NCBI RefSeq assembly: GCF_039655865.1
Contig: NZ_JBBYXL010000004.1
Span: 399,267 to 463,266, forward strand
Direction of reading: 5' to 3'
Source of the DNA: Prosthecobacter sp. SYSU 5D2
GTDB taxonomy: Bacteria; Verrucomicrobiota; Verrucomicrobiia; Verrucomicrobiales; Verrucomicrobiaceae
Length of the DNA: 64,000 nt
Made by a program: the position numbers and the translations under genes. Below are positions 1 to 9,586 of the stretch, one piece after another. How positions within the stretch are numbered: position 1 is the stretch's first letter; every line of letters starts with the position of its first letter. The notes below the pieces were generated by a model. The model did not search any database, was not told where the DNA came from, and worked only from the letters and a program-made list of their open reading frames with translations.

Positions 1-280
1 CAAAGTGGTGGCCAAAGACGACCCATTTGTTGGTAGGGACATAATCTTTACCGTCTTGCTTGGTGTGCGCAGGCGTGGCGCGTTCCTTGTCCAAAACCAA
101 AACCTTCGTGATCAGCCACTTGCTGTAAAACCGGTAAGCCACGGCAAAGGAGCATGCACCTGCCACCACCAGCCACAAAGCATTGATCGGCTCATCATTA
201 TTTAAGGCAGAAACGGCAACACCGGCTGCGCCCAGCGCAGAGATGGCGGTCCATAGAAGAATGCGGAGAACTTTGGGCAT
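1..280 (-). CDS. cstA: Carbon starvation protein CstA, N-terminal part (cut by window edge)
   Basis: An open frame runs from the ATG at 280 through the window edge with no stop, giving 93 codons. It begins MPKVLRILLWTAISALGAAG and has two hydrophobic segments (about residues 4-26 and 34-50), followed by YRFYSKWLITKVLVLD and a segment ending TNKWVVFGHHF. That tail is the conserved start of the CstA family, multi-spanning inner-membrane transporters for peptides or pyruvate used during carbon limitation. The rest of the gene lies to the left of position 1. The family call rests on the conserved TNKWVVFGHHF region. The substrate cannot be told from this fragment. Confidence 0.85.
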   Translation of the reverse strand, partial: MPKVLRILLWTAISALGAAGVAVSALNNDEPINALWLVVAGACSFAVAYRFYSKWLITKVLVLDKERATPAHTKQDGKDYVPTNKWVVFGHHF

Positions 281-423
281 AAATGGGCGGTCAGATTAAA
301 GGGACACTGGCGGTGAGCAAGAAAGAAGGCACGACATTAACGCACTTGGACAGAAATTTTATGCTCTCCGGGGCAAAATGCGATCCTCACTCCGCCCTCC
401 GCGTGCCGCCCGCTCCGCCTCCT

Positions 424-1101
424 TCACACGGACCGCTTCACCACCACCTGCTGCTGGCGGGTTTTGAGGATGCTGTCCGCAGGCAGCACGCCGCCGAAGC
501 TGCTGAGCGGATAAACGATGCTGCGGCGGCCGATGAGGGTGCCTGGATTGATGACGCTGTTGCAGCCGATCTCCGCGTGGTCGCCGATGACAGCGCCAAA
601 TTTCCGCATGCCCGTCGGATAGGTCTTTTTGGCATCCGCCACGGTGACCTCGCCCCGGTCCAGGCGGACATTGGAAAGCACCACGCCCGCGCCCAGGTGG
701 GCCTTGTAGCCGAGGATGGAATCTCCCACGTAGTTATAATGGGGCACCTCGCAGTGGTCAAAAATGACGCAGTTTTTAAATTCGCAAGAATTTCCCAGCA
801 CGCAGGCATTTCCCACGATGACGTTTTCACGGATGTAACAGCCGGCGCGGATCATGCAGTTTTTGCCGATCCAGGCGGGGCCTTTGATCACGGCACCGGG
901 CTCAATGGTGGTGCCTTCATCAATGAAGACATCCTCGCCGATGTAGGCGCCCTGGGGGATGATGCAGCGCATTTCCCGCTGCAGGCGGAAGTCCAGGTAG
1001 GAGACAATCTTCGTCAGCGCGGCCCAGACGGGCTCATTGGCCGGAAAGAGGATGCCGTGTTGGGTGTGGTTGAGGTCCAGAAAATCAGCGGGAGCGTGCA
1101 T
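424..1101 (-). CDS. Left-handed beta-helix (hexapeptide-repeat) acyltransferase/nucleotidyltransferase-like protein
   Basis: The 225-residue protein is mostly hexapeptide-type repeats. Examples are YIGEDVFIDEGTTIEPGAVI, then IRAGCYIRENVIVGNACVLG, and near the end GDHAEIGCNSVINPGTLIG. This is the left-handed parallel beta-helix seen in the acetyltransferase half of GlmU and in related sugar-nucleotide enzymes. It has no N-terminal nucleotidyltransferase domain, so it is not a full GlmU. It could acetylate an amino sugar phosphate or another acyl acceptor; the substrate is not readable. It lies 163 bp downstream of frr on the same strand. The gap holds short ATTCGTC-type repeats. Confidence 0.75.
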   Translation of the reverse strand: MHAPADFLDLNHTQHGILFPANEPVWAALTKIVSYLDFRLQREMRCIIPQGAYIGEDVFIDEGTTIEPGAVIKGPAWIGKNCMIRAGCYIRENVIVGNACVLGNSCEFKNCVIFDHCEVPHYNYVGDSILGYKAHLGAGVVLSNVRLDRGEVTVADAKKTYPTGMRKFGAVIGDHAEIGCNSVINPGTLIGRRSIVYPLSSFGGVLPADSILKTRQQQVVVKRSV

Positions 1102-1233
1102 GGGAAAGGAAAGCCGGGGGCAGTATTCTGTATTCGGCAGGCAGTTTTCGGTGTTCAGTTTTCTGGGTCCGGTATTCAGTATGGAGGGTGCATCATCCCG
1201 CCTCGCAGATTCCCGCAGGCCGGGATCATCCGG

Positions 1234-1254
1234 TATTCGTCATTCGTCATTCCT
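1234..1254. repeat. Short 7-bp tandem repeat (TATTCGT/CATTCGT/CATTCCT)
   Basis: Three heptamers (TATTCGT, CATTCGT, CATTCCT) stand head to tail between frr and the beta-helix gene. They are preceded by CGGGATCAT. The same CGGGATCAT followed by CATTCGT heptamers occurs at 53151-53232, so this looks like a dispersed intergenic element. Confidence 0.6.
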
Positions 1255-1264
1255 TCCTGCCCCC

Positions 1265-1837
1265 TTACACGGTGAGGACTTCTTTTTCCTTGGAGGCCAT
1301 GTGGGCCTCCAGATCGGCGATCTTGCTGTCCGTGAGGGCCTGGACTTCTTTTTCCAGCCGGTGCAGGTCGTCCTCGGTGATGATGCTTTCCTTTTCGCCT
1401 TTTTTCAGTTCTTCGATGGCATTCCGGCGGGCGGAGCGGACGCGCACCTTGGCCTCTTCGCCCATCTGCTTGACCAACTTCACCATCTGCTCGCGCCGCT
1501 CCTGGGACAGGGCGGGGATGGGCAGGCGGATGACTTTGCCCTCGATGCTGCCATTCAGGCCCAGGCGGGATTCGCGGATGGCGCGGTCAATATCATGGAG
1601 GGTGGCGGAGTCAAACGGCTCAATGCGGATGAGGCGGGAATCCGGTGTGGTGATCATCGCGAGCTGCTTCAGCTTCATGTGGGAGCCGTAGCTGTGCACG
1701 TGAACATCCAGCCCCTCCACCAAGCCGGGGGAGGCTTTGCCCGTTCTCACAGCGGCAAATTCATGGATGGCGAATTCGACCGCCTTGGTCATCGCTTCTT
1801 CGCATTCCAGCATCGTCATTTCAGGGTCCATGGACAT
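1265..1837 (-). CDS. frr: Ribosome recycling factor
   Basis: The 190-residue product matches ribosome recycling factor over its whole length; the family is usually about 185 residues. It releases ribosomes from mRNA after termination, together with EF-G. Visible hallmarks are AAVRTGKASPGLVEGLDVHV near residue 30, the LKQLAMITTPDSRLIRIEPFD strand region, GLNGSIEGKVIRLPIPALS, and the C-terminal long helix with RRNAIEELKKGEKE. The first ATG gives MSMDPEM; a second ATG two codons later is equally possible. pyrH, its common upstream partner, is absent here. A tRNA-Ala lies upstream instead. Confidence 0.95.
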   Translation of the reverse strand: MSMDPEMTMLECEEAMTKAVEFAIHEFAAVRTGKASPGLVEGLDVHVHSYGSHMKLKQLAMITTPDSRLIRIEPFDSATLHDIDRAIRESRLGLNGSIEGKVIRLPIPALSQERREQMVKLVKQMGEEAKVRVRSARRNAIEELKKGEKESIITEDDLHRLEKEVQALTDSKIADLEAHMASKEKEVLTV

Positions 1838-1938
1838 ATCAGTATCAGGGTAAAAAGGTCAATTGAGGCTCACAGGATGCCCGCCACTGCCGCCCCTGTC
1901 CACTGCGGAGTTGCTCACTTCAGCATCCTCGCCACACG

Positions 1939-2011
1939 TGGAGCTAAGGGGATTCGAACCCCTGACCTTCTCATTGCGAACGAGACGCTCTACCAACTGA
2001 GCTATAGCCCC
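1939..2011 (-). tRNA. tRNA-Ala (anticodon CGC)
   Basis: The minus strand folds as a full cloverleaf of 73 nt. The acceptor stem is GGGGCTA/TAGCTCC with a G3-U70 wobble, which is the alanine identity element. The D arm is GCTC-AGTTGGTA-GAGC, and the anticodon stem TCTCG/TGAGA encloses the loop TTCGCAA. The T arm is AGGGG-TTCGAAT-CCCCT. The anticodon CGC reads GCG. The discriminator is A, and CCA is not encoded. Confidence 0.95.
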
Positions 2012-2243
2012 GGTACGCTTATGGGTCATGCCCGGATAACCAAAAGTCTAACAGATCACGGACGGCTGTCCAGCCGGATGTCAAAGTTTGCATCTCGCCC
2101 CACGCCCGACTTCCGCACCTCCAGCCTTCCCACCTCTCCCGCACTGCGAGGCCGGAGGAAAGCCAGCCGAGCAGAATGCTCGTGCTCCATGCGAGGCGCG
2201 CCAAGCCCGGCTCATCACGGGGATTTATATCCCTGTGAAATAA

Positions 2244-2274
2244 AAAGACCGGAACGTTTAATGTTCCGGTCTTT
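2244..2274. terminator. Bidirectional hairpin terminator after the tail-specific protease
   Basis: A perfect 12-bp stem (AAAGACCGGAAC / GTTCCGGTCTTT) with a 7-nt loop has A/T runs on both sides. It sits 37 bp beyond the stop codon of the leftward protease gene. The stretch between it and the tRNA (2012-2243) shows no gene. Confidence 0.8.
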
Positions 2275-2310
2275 ATGTTTGGATTCAGTTCTGGCTTGGC
2301 TTCCGCAGGG

Positions 2311-4653
2311 TCAATTGGCCGTCTTGTCTTCAGCCTTGGCCGTGGTTGGCCTCTTGGTGGTCAGATCAAGAAAGTCACGCATGATATTTACGGCTTCCAG
2401 TTTCATTGGCTCAAGACCATAGGGGAATTTGGCCAGCTCGGAAGCAGCGTCTTCGCCGTCTTCTTTGGCGGCCATTTTCATGCCAGTACTCTGCTCACGG
2501 GTGAATGCAGACTCAGGAACAAGTTCGGCGGCATCCACATTGTCCAGCGTCAGGTGATAGACCTTGAAGCCGTCGTCCTGGAGCTTTTCATTCAGCGCTT
2601 TCACACGCTCGGCGCGTTCAGCTTCTTGCTTCTCCCTGCGCGCTTTGGTTTCGGCTGTTTCCTTCTGGCGCTCCGCCAAGCTGAGGGAGGCCACATTGCG
2701 GTCAATACGCTCCTTCAGGCGCTGGGACTCATCCAGCACATACTGGAATTCGGGATTGTTTGCCAAGCGGCTGGTCAGGCGGTTGCGCAGCTCGTCCAGC
2801 GGGTAGGGCTTCTCATTGACCAGGCTGTAGCGGCGGGCAGGAATGGTGTCATACGGCAGCGGGTTGTCGGCAGAGCCTTCGCCGATGTCCAGCACGTCGC
2901 GGATGGAGGGCAGGACGAGGTCCGGCTCCACGCCTTTAAGCTGGGTGGACCCGCCGGCGATGCGGTAAAATTTCTGGATGGTGACCTTCAGATTCCCGGC
3001 ACGCTCTTTGTTCGCAAAGAAGGGCATGAAGCGCTCGACCGGAAGAATGGTCTGGACGGTGCCTTTGCCAAAGGTGGACTTGTCACCCACGATGAGGGCA
3101 CGGCGGTAGTCCTGCAAGGCGGCGGCGAGAATCTCCGAGGCGGAGGCGCTGGTCTTGTCGGTCAGCACGATCATCGGGCCGTCATAAAAGGCCTTCGGCG
3201 TCTCGCACTCGCGCCAGGAGATGTTGCCGCGCCAGTCTTTGGCCTGCACCACCGGGCCGGCCGGGACAAAGAGGCCGGTCAGGCGGATGGCTTCTTCCAA
3301 AGAGCCGCCACCATTGCCGCGCAGGTCCAGAACCAGGCCGTCGATTTTCTCCTTCATCAGCCGGGTAAGCAGGCGCTGCACGTCATCCGTGGTGCTGACG
3401 GTGCCGTCTTCCATGTCCGCATAAAAGGAGGACAGGTTGATCCAGCCCATCTTCAGCGGCGGACCCATCTCTGAGGGGGTGATGAGCAGCTCGGCATTGG
3501 CCAGCTTTTCCTTAAGCTCCACGGCACCACGGATGATGGTGATGATCTTGGTAGTGGAGGGCGCATCCGCAGGGTTCACCCGCAAGCGGACGATACTGCC
3601 ATCATCCCCGCGGATCATGTCCACAATCTTCTGCAGCTTCATGTACTTCGTCTCCACAAAATCCGCATCCCCCTGGGCCACACCGGTAACCTTGTCATTC
3701 AGTTTCAGCTCACCCTGTTTGTCCGCCGGGCCGCCCACCACGATGCCCTGGATCTGGGCCACGTCATCGACCAGTCCTAGGAGGGCTCCAATGCCGACGA
3801 GCTTGTGCTTCATCTGGATGTTAAAATTCTCCGTCTCATTCACGCTCATGTACTCCGTGTGCGGATCATAGGCGGCGGACAGGCTGGACAAGAAAAAGTC
3901 CACCACGTCCTCCTGGTCGTTTTCCTCGATGCTCTCCAGCAGGCGCTCATAGTCCTTCAGCACGCGCTCCTCAGGCGTGGTGGGTTTTTCGGCGTCCTTG
4001 GCAGGCGTCTCGTTTTTGGCCACGGTCTTGTCAGCGGAGGGCTTCGCAGCATCAGCGCTACCATCCTTGCCTTCGACCTCTTTTTGGGCTTTTTCAGCCG
4101 CTTTCTCAGCCTTCTTCTTGGCGTCCTCGGCCTTGGCTTCGTCGCTCAGTTTTTCCTGCAACAGATTGTCCTCAAGGATGTCCAGCCACAGCTTGTCCTG
4201 CTCCGCCTTGTTCTTCGGATACGGGGCCTTGTCCCGCTTCAGTTCGATGGTGCGGCTGGAGTCGAAGGTGAACTTGTGGTTCTTGAGGGACTTTTTGGTG
4301 AACTCGATGCGCTCTTTGACGCGCTTCTTATACACATCATAGATCTCGATGGCCGGGCTGATGTTGCGCATCAGCACATGGTCATCCAGGGTGGTGTCAT
4401 ACTTGCTTTTGAAGCTGTCCACATCCTCCTGGGTGAAGAAGACATGGCGGAAATCCAGCATGTTCAGGTAGTTTTGCAGCAGCTTGGCCGAGATTGCATC
4501 ATCAAAATCCTGATGCGAGTAATGCTGGCTCTGCAGCATGTAGGCCACGTGCATGGCCACCTGGCCATAATTGGTCTCAGACCGGGCCGGTGTGAAGGCC
4601 AGTGAGATGGCCGCCACACCGGCGGCCATGAAGGACAAAGGGTTTCGAGTCAT
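2311..4653 (-). CDS. prc: Carboxy-terminal (tail-specific) processing protease, S41 family
   Basis: This is a periplasmic Ser/Lys-dyad protease that degrades or trims proteins at their C termini, related to E. coli Prc/Tsp. From the ATG at 4653 the product is 780 residues with a signal peptide (MTRNPLSFMAAGVAAISLAF). An N-terminal Prc-type region follows, then a PDZ domain near residues 280-380. The S41 domain carries KTSASASEI with nucleophile Ser504, and TFGKGTVQ with general-base Lys530. A Prc-type C-terminal region completes it. Residues about 175-230 are a Lys/Ala/Glu-rich insert that E. coli Prc does not need. An ATG 36 bp upstream exists, but it would place 12 residues before the signal peptide. 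It is monocistronic by appearance, with a strong hairpin downstream. Confidence 0.9.
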   Translation of the reverse strand: MTRNPLSFMAAGVAAISLAFTPARSETNYGQVAMHVAYMLQSQHYSHQDFDDAISAKLLQNYLNMLDFRHVFFTQEDVDSFKSKYDTTLDDHVLMRNISPAIEIYDVYKKRVKERIEFTKKSLKNHKFTFDSSRTIELKRDKAPYPKNKAEQDKLWLDILEDNLLQEKLSDEAKAEDAKKKAEKAAEKAQKEVEGKDGSADAAKPSADKTVAKNETPAKDAEKPTTPEERVLKDYERLLESIEENDQEDVVDFFLSSLSAAYDPHTEYMSVNETENFNIQMKHKLVGIGALLGLVDDVAQIQGIVVGGPADKQGELKLNDKVTGVAQGDADFVETKYMKLQKIVDMIRGDDGSIVRLRVNPADAPSTTKIITIIRGAVELKEKLANAELLITPSEMGPPLKMGWINLSSFYADMEDGTVSTTDDVQRLLTRLMKEKIDGLVLDLRGNGGGSLEEAIRLTGLFVPAGPVVQAKDWRGNISWRECETPKAFYDGPMIVLTDKTSASASEILAAALQDYRRALIVGDKSTFGKGTVQTILPVERFMPFFANKERAGNLKVTIQKFYRIAGGSTQLKGVEPDLVLPSIRDVLDIGEGSADNPLPYDTIPARRYSLVNEKPYPLDELRNRLTSRLANNPEFQYVLDESQRLKERIDRNVASLSLAERQKETAETKARREKQEAERAERVKALNEKLQDDGFKVYHLTLDNVDAAELVPESAFTREQSTGMKMAAKEDGEDAASELAKFPYGLEPMKLEAVNIMRDFLDLTTKRPTTAKAEDKTAN

Positions 4654-4723
4654 GGGGGTTTGATCTCTAAATACGCGCACAAACGCCAAATATGGTCACT
4701 AAATTTGCCGTTTGCTGCTTGAA

Positions 4724-5377
4724 ATGTCCACATCTTTCCTACATCAGCAGCAGGTTATGTTGGAACCCGAGACCTACACTGGCGGCATTGCCCAGACCAA
4801 TGGCCACCTTTTGCGCCTTCAAGGCGGCACTTTGCTGGTGGACGCACCCGATGGCGTGGCCGCCTGGCTGGAGGGGAAAAACATCCGCGTGGACGCCCTC
4901 CTGCTCACCCACCAGCACTTTGACCACGTGCAGGACGCCGCTCTGGTGAAGCAGGCCCATGGCTGCCCCATTTACTCCTGGTCCCCTTACAGCCAGGACC
5001 TCACCCTGGAGCGGCTCTACGGCGCCGTCACCGGCAGCGCCTTTTCCGTGCCGCCCTATGCCGTGGACCACGTCCTCGAGGGAACCAGTGACTCTATCAC
5101 CGTGGGCGGGGCAAGCTGGCAGCTCTTTCACATCCCGGGTCATTCCCCAGACAGCGTGTGTTTTTGGCAGCCGGAGGAAAACCTGCTCATGAGCGGCGAC
5201 GTGATCTTCCTGGACAGTATTGGCCGCTGTGACTTCCCCGGCGGCTCCCTCCAGCAACTCGTTAGCGGCATCCGCGAAAAACTCGGCCCCCTGCCTGATG
5301 CCACCCGCGTCCACCCCGGCCACGGCCCCAGCACCACCCTGGGCCGCGAAAAGCGCGAGAACCCGTATTTGGACTGA
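4724..5377 (+). CDS. MBL-fold metallo-hydrolase (glyoxalase II-like)
   Basis: A metallo-beta-lactamase fold protein of about 217 residues. It carries the metal-binding motifs THQHFDH, FHIPGHSPDS, LMSGDVIF and HPGHGPSTTLG in the right order, as in glyoxalase II-type thioester hydrolases. It lacks the C-terminal glyoxalase II substrate domain, so the substrate may be another thioester or lactone. The start is uncertain: ATG at 4724, ATG at 4757 (which starts right at the fold, MLEPETYTGG) or TTG at 4712 all fit. It is transcribed divergently from the protease. The 242 bp after it hold no gene I can support. Confidence 0.85.
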   Translation: MSTSFLHQQQVMLEPETYTGGIAQTNGHLLRLQGGTLLVDAPDGVAAWLEGKNIRVDALLLTHQHFDHVQDAALVKQAHGCPIYSWSPYSQDLTLERLYGAVTGSAFSVPPYAVDHVLEGTSDSITVGGASWQLFHIPGHSPDSVCFWQPEENLLMSGDVIFLDSIGRCDFPGGSLQQLVSGIREKLGPLPDATRVHPGHGPSTTLGREKRENPYLD

Positions 5378-5619
5378 GGGCGATGGGGCATTTCCCCCGG
5401 AGATCAGCGCGCCGCTCTCGTCAGAGCCCAGGATTTCTCCCACGCCCATCCCACATCAACAGACCTGGCCTTCCAAACCCTCCACGCCTCCCGGTTCATC
5501 TGAAGACCCTGGAGCTTTACCCCTGCTATCCGCACTGGACTCGCATCGCCGTACTGCACCAAGCTCGGGTTACTTGTCGTTTCTTGGCCGCCTGCATTCA
5601 TGCCGCCAATCAAATGGGC

Positions 5620-8439
5620 TCACTCCGATCCGCAGCCAGGAGCGCCCTCCCAGCGGACGCCCTTCAGTACATCGCCGAGGAAAAGCCCGTCAAAACCACG
5701 ATCGTACGCCTTCGCGGCAGGCGGCCAGAAGAGGCCGTCTCTCAGCCTGCGGACGACTTCGGCGGCGCAGGCGAGGGCGTGGTCGGTCCACTCATCGCTG
5801 AAGGTTTCCCAGGTCAGCACCTTCGTGTCTTGCACGCTTTTGGGCAGGGTGAAATAGCCCACCTGGTCCGGGCGCAGGCCGTGCAGGCGCAAGGCGGCGG
5901 CGTAGAGGGGGAGCTGCAGATCTTTCCATTGGAAGCGGGTGCCGTCGCGCAGGTCAAAGCACTTCCATTCATCCTGCGCGGCGATGAGGCTGCGGGCGCT
6001 GAGCTTTCGCACATGCGCGGCCTGAGGGTCGGTGATCTTGTCGGCGGTTTTAAAATCCAGCACGCGGATCTGGCCGGTCCGCTCATGGCGGTCAATGCGG
6101 TCCACTTTGCAGACGAGGCGGGCACCGTCAATGAGCAGAGGCGTCTCCAATGAAGGGGACCATTCCGCCGCATAAACCTGCCAGCCGTTTTCGCGTTCGG
6201 CGGCTTCGGTTTCAGCGGCATGTTTCAGGCGCTGCTTCAGGCTTTCGAGCTGCAGGTGGACGAGCGGCGCGGGCCGCCGGCCGTAGAGAAGATGCGCTTG
6301 CTCCAGGGCGGTGGCGATGAGGTAATCCTCGATCTCCTTCGCCTTTGTGCTGAGTTTGAGCTGCGGGTGCTCTGCCAGTCTTTGCAAGGCATGATGGGCC
6401 AGGGTACCAAATTCATTCGGGGCCAGCTCTCGCTTGCCGGCATCGGTGGCCTCCATGCGCAGTTCCTGGCTGAGGTAATCGCGGAACGGGCACTCCAGGT
6501 AGGAACGGATGCGGGAGGGGGAGATACGCTCCACTTTCGGCAGTTGAATGCGCGGTGTGAGCTGCCAGGCCAGGGTGCGCACAGGCTCCTGCGCCCGGTG
6601 GATGGCGGATTCATCTTTGGGGAATAGGTGTTTCACCCGCTGCGGCAGGGCGGCATCCTCACACAGGAAAAGCAGGCGCGAGGGCCGCAGGGCATCGCCG
6701 CGCTCGCTCCACTGACCACACAGCACATGCAAGGCTCCCTGGGGGGCCCTTTGCGCGGCCAAGGCGGCCAGGGTGTAGGCATCACGGGCATAGCGGGTGG
6801 CCTGGCTGGGCAGGCCGAGCTGATGCCTGACGGTGTCCGGCAGAAAGGGGTGCGAGATGAGGATGCCGGGCACATGCTCCTCATTCAGGCCGGCCACGAC
6901 GAGGTTCGGCGCGGGCTCCCAGAGCAGTTCCAGCCAACCTTGCAGCACGAGGTCAACCTCCCCGCGCGGCTCCGACAGAGCGGTGCGCCCGAGAGCCTCC
7001 AGCGACAGGGCAAAGGCCTCCTCGGGTCTCGGGTTCAGGCCAAAGCGGGCGGCCTCCTCCTCAATCTCCCGGCAGCAGCCTAACCAAGAGTCCGCCAAAG
7101 AGGTGGTGAGCTGGTCCTGAGGCGCGTCCGGGGAGAATTCACGCTCGCCATACAGGCGGATCAGCAAAGCCCGCGCAGCCTGCGCAAGGGGCAGTTTTTG
7201 CAGATCGCCGATCATTGTCTGGGCCGCCTGGAGCACGGGAGGGAGCAACGCCCCATCCCCTGCCCCGGTGCATAGCTCCAGCGCATGGCGCAGCGTCACC
7301 GGCAGGTGCAGCATGGCGAAGTCGTCTGCCTCCTTGAGCAGCTTCAGGCCGTCCTTCCGCCGCCCCAGCCAGGCCGCACGCACCTCCGGCACGCGCAGGA
7401 GGATCGCGAAGGCCTTCCAGGACCCGCCGGCCAGCAGGCTGCGAATTTGCACCAGGACGTGCCATAGGCCCACCTCCGTGGGGGCCACGCCGCCGGGCTC
7501 AAAAACCTTCACTCCTTCCAGCGCCAGCTTTTCCTGCAACACCGCGCCCACTTCCGGATCCCCAACGCCCACGGCCACCCGCGCGGCGGGTGCCAGGTCC
7601 CGCAAAAGGTTGATGGCATGTTCCGCCTGCCCGAAGGCATCCGGATGCAGGTGGAGGCGATCTTCCGCCAGTGGAACCTGCACGTCCGCATCCTCCCCCC
7701 AGTACCCTGGATAAGGCCGGCCGATGTCATCAAAAGTGTGTGCCAGTTCAAGTGGGGCCTGCACGGCCACAGTCACCTCCGCCGCGCAGCCTTGCAGCCA
7801 GCGCTGAAACAGCGGCAGCAGGTCCGGTGCGGCCAGCACCCGGACGTGCCGCACGCCCTCCGGCAGTTCGGGGTTCAGAGCCGTGCGTAGCTTCATTGCC
7901 TGGGCATCTTCAAGACCGGCCAGGGACAGCTCGCACAGATAAGCCTCCTCAATGAGGGCCAGGTCATGCCAGCGGCCCGCATCATGCACTGCCTGGGAGG
8001 CGACATCAGCAAAGGTGAGGCCGCCAGCACCTAACAAAGAGTTTAGATCCGCCAGCACCCGCGCCAGCTCGATCTGCCAGGTCCAGCCGCGCTCCTCCGG
8101 TGGCACTGGAAAAAGCGCGCCCAGTTTTTCAACCGCCACCTTTTGCAGCGCCCCCTGCCAGGCCATCTGGGATTGCAGCCGCGTGGCCGCACTTTTGCGC
8201 TGGGCCACCGGCAGCAGCGCCTGCTCCGCCGTCCACACCCAGGGCACCAGGGCTCCTGCGGGATTCGCCCGCGCCAGCGCCTCCTTCAGCCGCCGGCCTG
8301 CCTCAGAGGTCGGCACAATGATCAACGTTTCAGCCAAATCCAGCGCCACGTGACCAGAGTGCCCGCGCATGAGAAAGCCCACCGCGTTGTCCAGCACAGG
8401 TGCGTCCCAGCCCCAGAAGTGGCGATTCAGGCTGGCCAT
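5620..8439 (-). CDS. AddB-like PD-(D/E)XK nuclease family protein
   Basis: The 939-residue product has the layout of the AddB/RexB recombination-repair subunit. It has a helicase-like N-terminal region (TLIIVPTSEAGRRLKEAL) without a recognisable Walker A motif. The C-terminal nuclease domain begins ISPSRIRSYLECPFRDYL, continues with EFGTLAHHALQRL, and holds the catalytic VCKVDRIDRH...VLDFKT residues. AddB proteins normally bind an iron-sulfur cluster through four cysteines; only the cysteine in ECPF is obvious here, so the cluster may be missing. No addA is in view. The ATG at 8439 gives MASLNRHFWGW and lies 10 bp past the hflC stop, so it is probably the third gene of the hflK-hflC operon. 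A longer in-frame start at 8571 would overlap hflC and is unlikely. Confidence 0.75.
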   Translation of the reverse strand: MASLNRHFWGWDAPVLDNAVGFLMRGHSGHVALDLAETLIIVPTSEAGRRLKEALARANPAGALVPWVWTAEQALLPVAQRKSAATRLQSQMAWQGALQKVAVEKLGALFPVPPEERGWTWQIELARVLADLNSLLGAGGLTFADVASQAVHDAGRWHDLALIEEAYLCELSLAGLEDAQAMKLRTALNPELPEGVRHVRVLAAPDLLPLFQRWLQGCAAEVTVAVQAPLELAHTFDDIGRPYPGYWGEDADVQVPLAEDRLHLHPDAFGQAEHAINLLRDLAPAARVAVGVGDPEVGAVLQEKLALEGVKVFEPGGVAPTEVGLWHVLVQIRSLLAGGSWKAFAILLRVPEVRAAWLGRRKDGLKLLKEADDFAMLHLPVTLRHALELCTGAGDGALLPPVLQAAQTMIGDLQKLPLAQAARALLIRLYGEREFSPDAPQDQLTTSLADSWLGCCREIEEEAARFGLNPRPEEAFALSLEALGRTALSEPRGEVDLVLQGWLELLWEPAPNLVVAGLNEEHVPGILISHPFLPDTVRHQLGLPSQATRYARDAYTLAALAAQRAPQGALHVLCGQWSERGDALRPSRLLFLCEDAALPQRVKHLFPKDESAIHRAQEPVRTLAWQLTPRIQLPKVERISPSRIRSYLECPFRDYLSQELRMEATDAGKRELAPNEFGTLAHHALQRLAEHPQLKLSTKAKEIEDYLIATALEQAHLLYGRRPAPLVHLQLESLKQRLKHAAETEAAERENGWQVYAAEWSPSLETPLLIDGARLVCKVDRIDRHERTGQIRVLDFKTADKITDPQAAHVRKLSARSLIAAQDEWKCFDLRDGTRFQWKDLQLPLYAAALRLHGLRPDQVGYFTLPKSVQDTKVLTWETFSDEWTDHALACAAEVVRRLRDGLFWPPAAKAYDRGFDGLFLGDVLKGVRWEGAPGCGSE

Positions 8440-8449
8440 GATGGAAAAG

Positions 8450-9586
8450 TTATTCCGTGGGTTGCGCCAGGTCCAGCAGCGTGGGCAGCCGCTGGAGGGG
8501 ATCCTCCGCCGCTGCATCACCGGCCGGGGCCGCATTGGGGGCCACCTTGGGGGCGGAGCGAGAGGAAGCACGCGGTGGCGTTGTGCCAGCCGCTGCCCCT
8601 GCAGCAGGGGTGGGAGCAGGCACCACTTTTTCTGAGGATTTCAGGTAGCGGAGAAAATCGCTATCTGTGCTGAGGACCAGATTGGTATCGCGAGTGAGCA
8701 CTTTTTTATAGGCTTCCATGGTCTTGGTGAATTCGAAGAGCTCCCGCGCCTCCTGGGTGCCATCGTAGGCCTTGGCATAGATCTCGGTGGCCTTGGCATC
8801 GGCCTCACCCTCGATCTCCTGCACCTTGCGGTACGCCTCGGATTCGATGAGCTTCAGGTCACGTTCACGCTGGCCCAGAATCTTGGCCGCTTCCCCTGCC
8901 CCTTCGGACTTGAAGCGCTCGGCGATCTGGGTGCGCTCGCTGACCATGCGCTGGTAGATGGTCTGGCTGACGGAGGTGTTGTAATTGATGCGCTTGAAGC
9001 GAACGTCCATCAGTTCAATGCCAAAAACCGCCACCTTCGGGGCCGCATTGGCAAAAACTTCCTTCTCCAGCTCAGCCCGGCCTTTGGTGATGGCCGGCAG
9101 GATGCCGATGCGGGCATCGGCGATGGAAGCGCCCATGTTGGCATCCCTCACCACCTTGCGGTCCTTTGTCGTGCGCACCGCCTCGATGAAGTCGTGCTTG
9201 GCGATGACGTTGCGCGTTTCGCTGCCCAGGATGTCCGTGAGGCGGGAGCTGGCGGTGTGCTCATCCCGCACGCTTTCATAATACATGCGCGGATTGGTGA
9301 TGCGCCAGCGGGCGAAGCTGTTCACCACGATGTACACCTTGTCACGGGTTGGCATGTTGGCATCCGGGCCGTCCCATTTGAGGATGCGTTTTTCAAAGCG
9401 GTTCACCTTTTGGATAAATGGCACTTTCACATGCAGACCGGCATCGCTGACGGCCTCGCCGATGGGCTTGCCAAACTGGGTGATGATGACCTGCTCCGTC
9501 TCGCTGACGGTGTAAAGGCTGGCGGAGGCCAGGATGTATAGGGCAAAGCCGCCAATAAGGATCAAAAGGGAAAGAAAAGGTTTCAT
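8450..9586 (-). CDS. hflC: HflC, prohibitin-family membrane complex subunit
   Basis: The 378-residue SPFH/band-7 protein has one N-terminal membrane anchor (MKPFLSLLILIGGFALYILA). Typical HflC sequence follows (SETEQVIITQFGKPIGE, MPTRDKVYIVVNSFARWRI, RAELEKEV, and the repeated GQRERDLKLIESEAYRKVQ coiled coil). With HflK it forms the complex that encloses and restrains the FtsH protease. It starts inside the hflK stop (ATGA overlap), so the two are translationally coupled. The last 60 or so residues are an Ala/Pro-rich tail longer than in E. coli HflC. Confidence 0.93.
   Translation of the reverse strand: MKPFLSLLILIGGFALYILASASLYTVSETEQVIITQFGKPIGEAVSDAGLHVKVPFIQKVNRFEKRILKWDGPDANMPTRDKVYIVVNSFARWRITNPRMYYESVRDEHTASSRLTDILGSETRNVIAKHDFIEAVRTTKDRKVVRDANMGASIADARIGILPAITKGRAELEKEVFANAAPKVAVFGIELMDVRFKRINYNTSVSQTIYQRMVSERTQIAERFKSEGAGEAAKILGQRERDLKLIESEAYRKVQEIEGEADAKATEIYAKAYDGTQEARELFEFTKTMEAYKKVLTRDTNLVLSTDSDFLRYLKSSEKVVPAPTPAAGAAAGTTPPRASSRSAPKVAPNAAPAGDAAAEDPLQRLPTLLDLAQPTE

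Noticed and set aside
2275..3474. Long rightward frame opposite the tail-specific protease
   Set aside because: It mirrors the protease gene and has no protein-like features; similar long antisense frames (such as 283-1275 and 25022-26161) are shadows of high-GC coding DNA.
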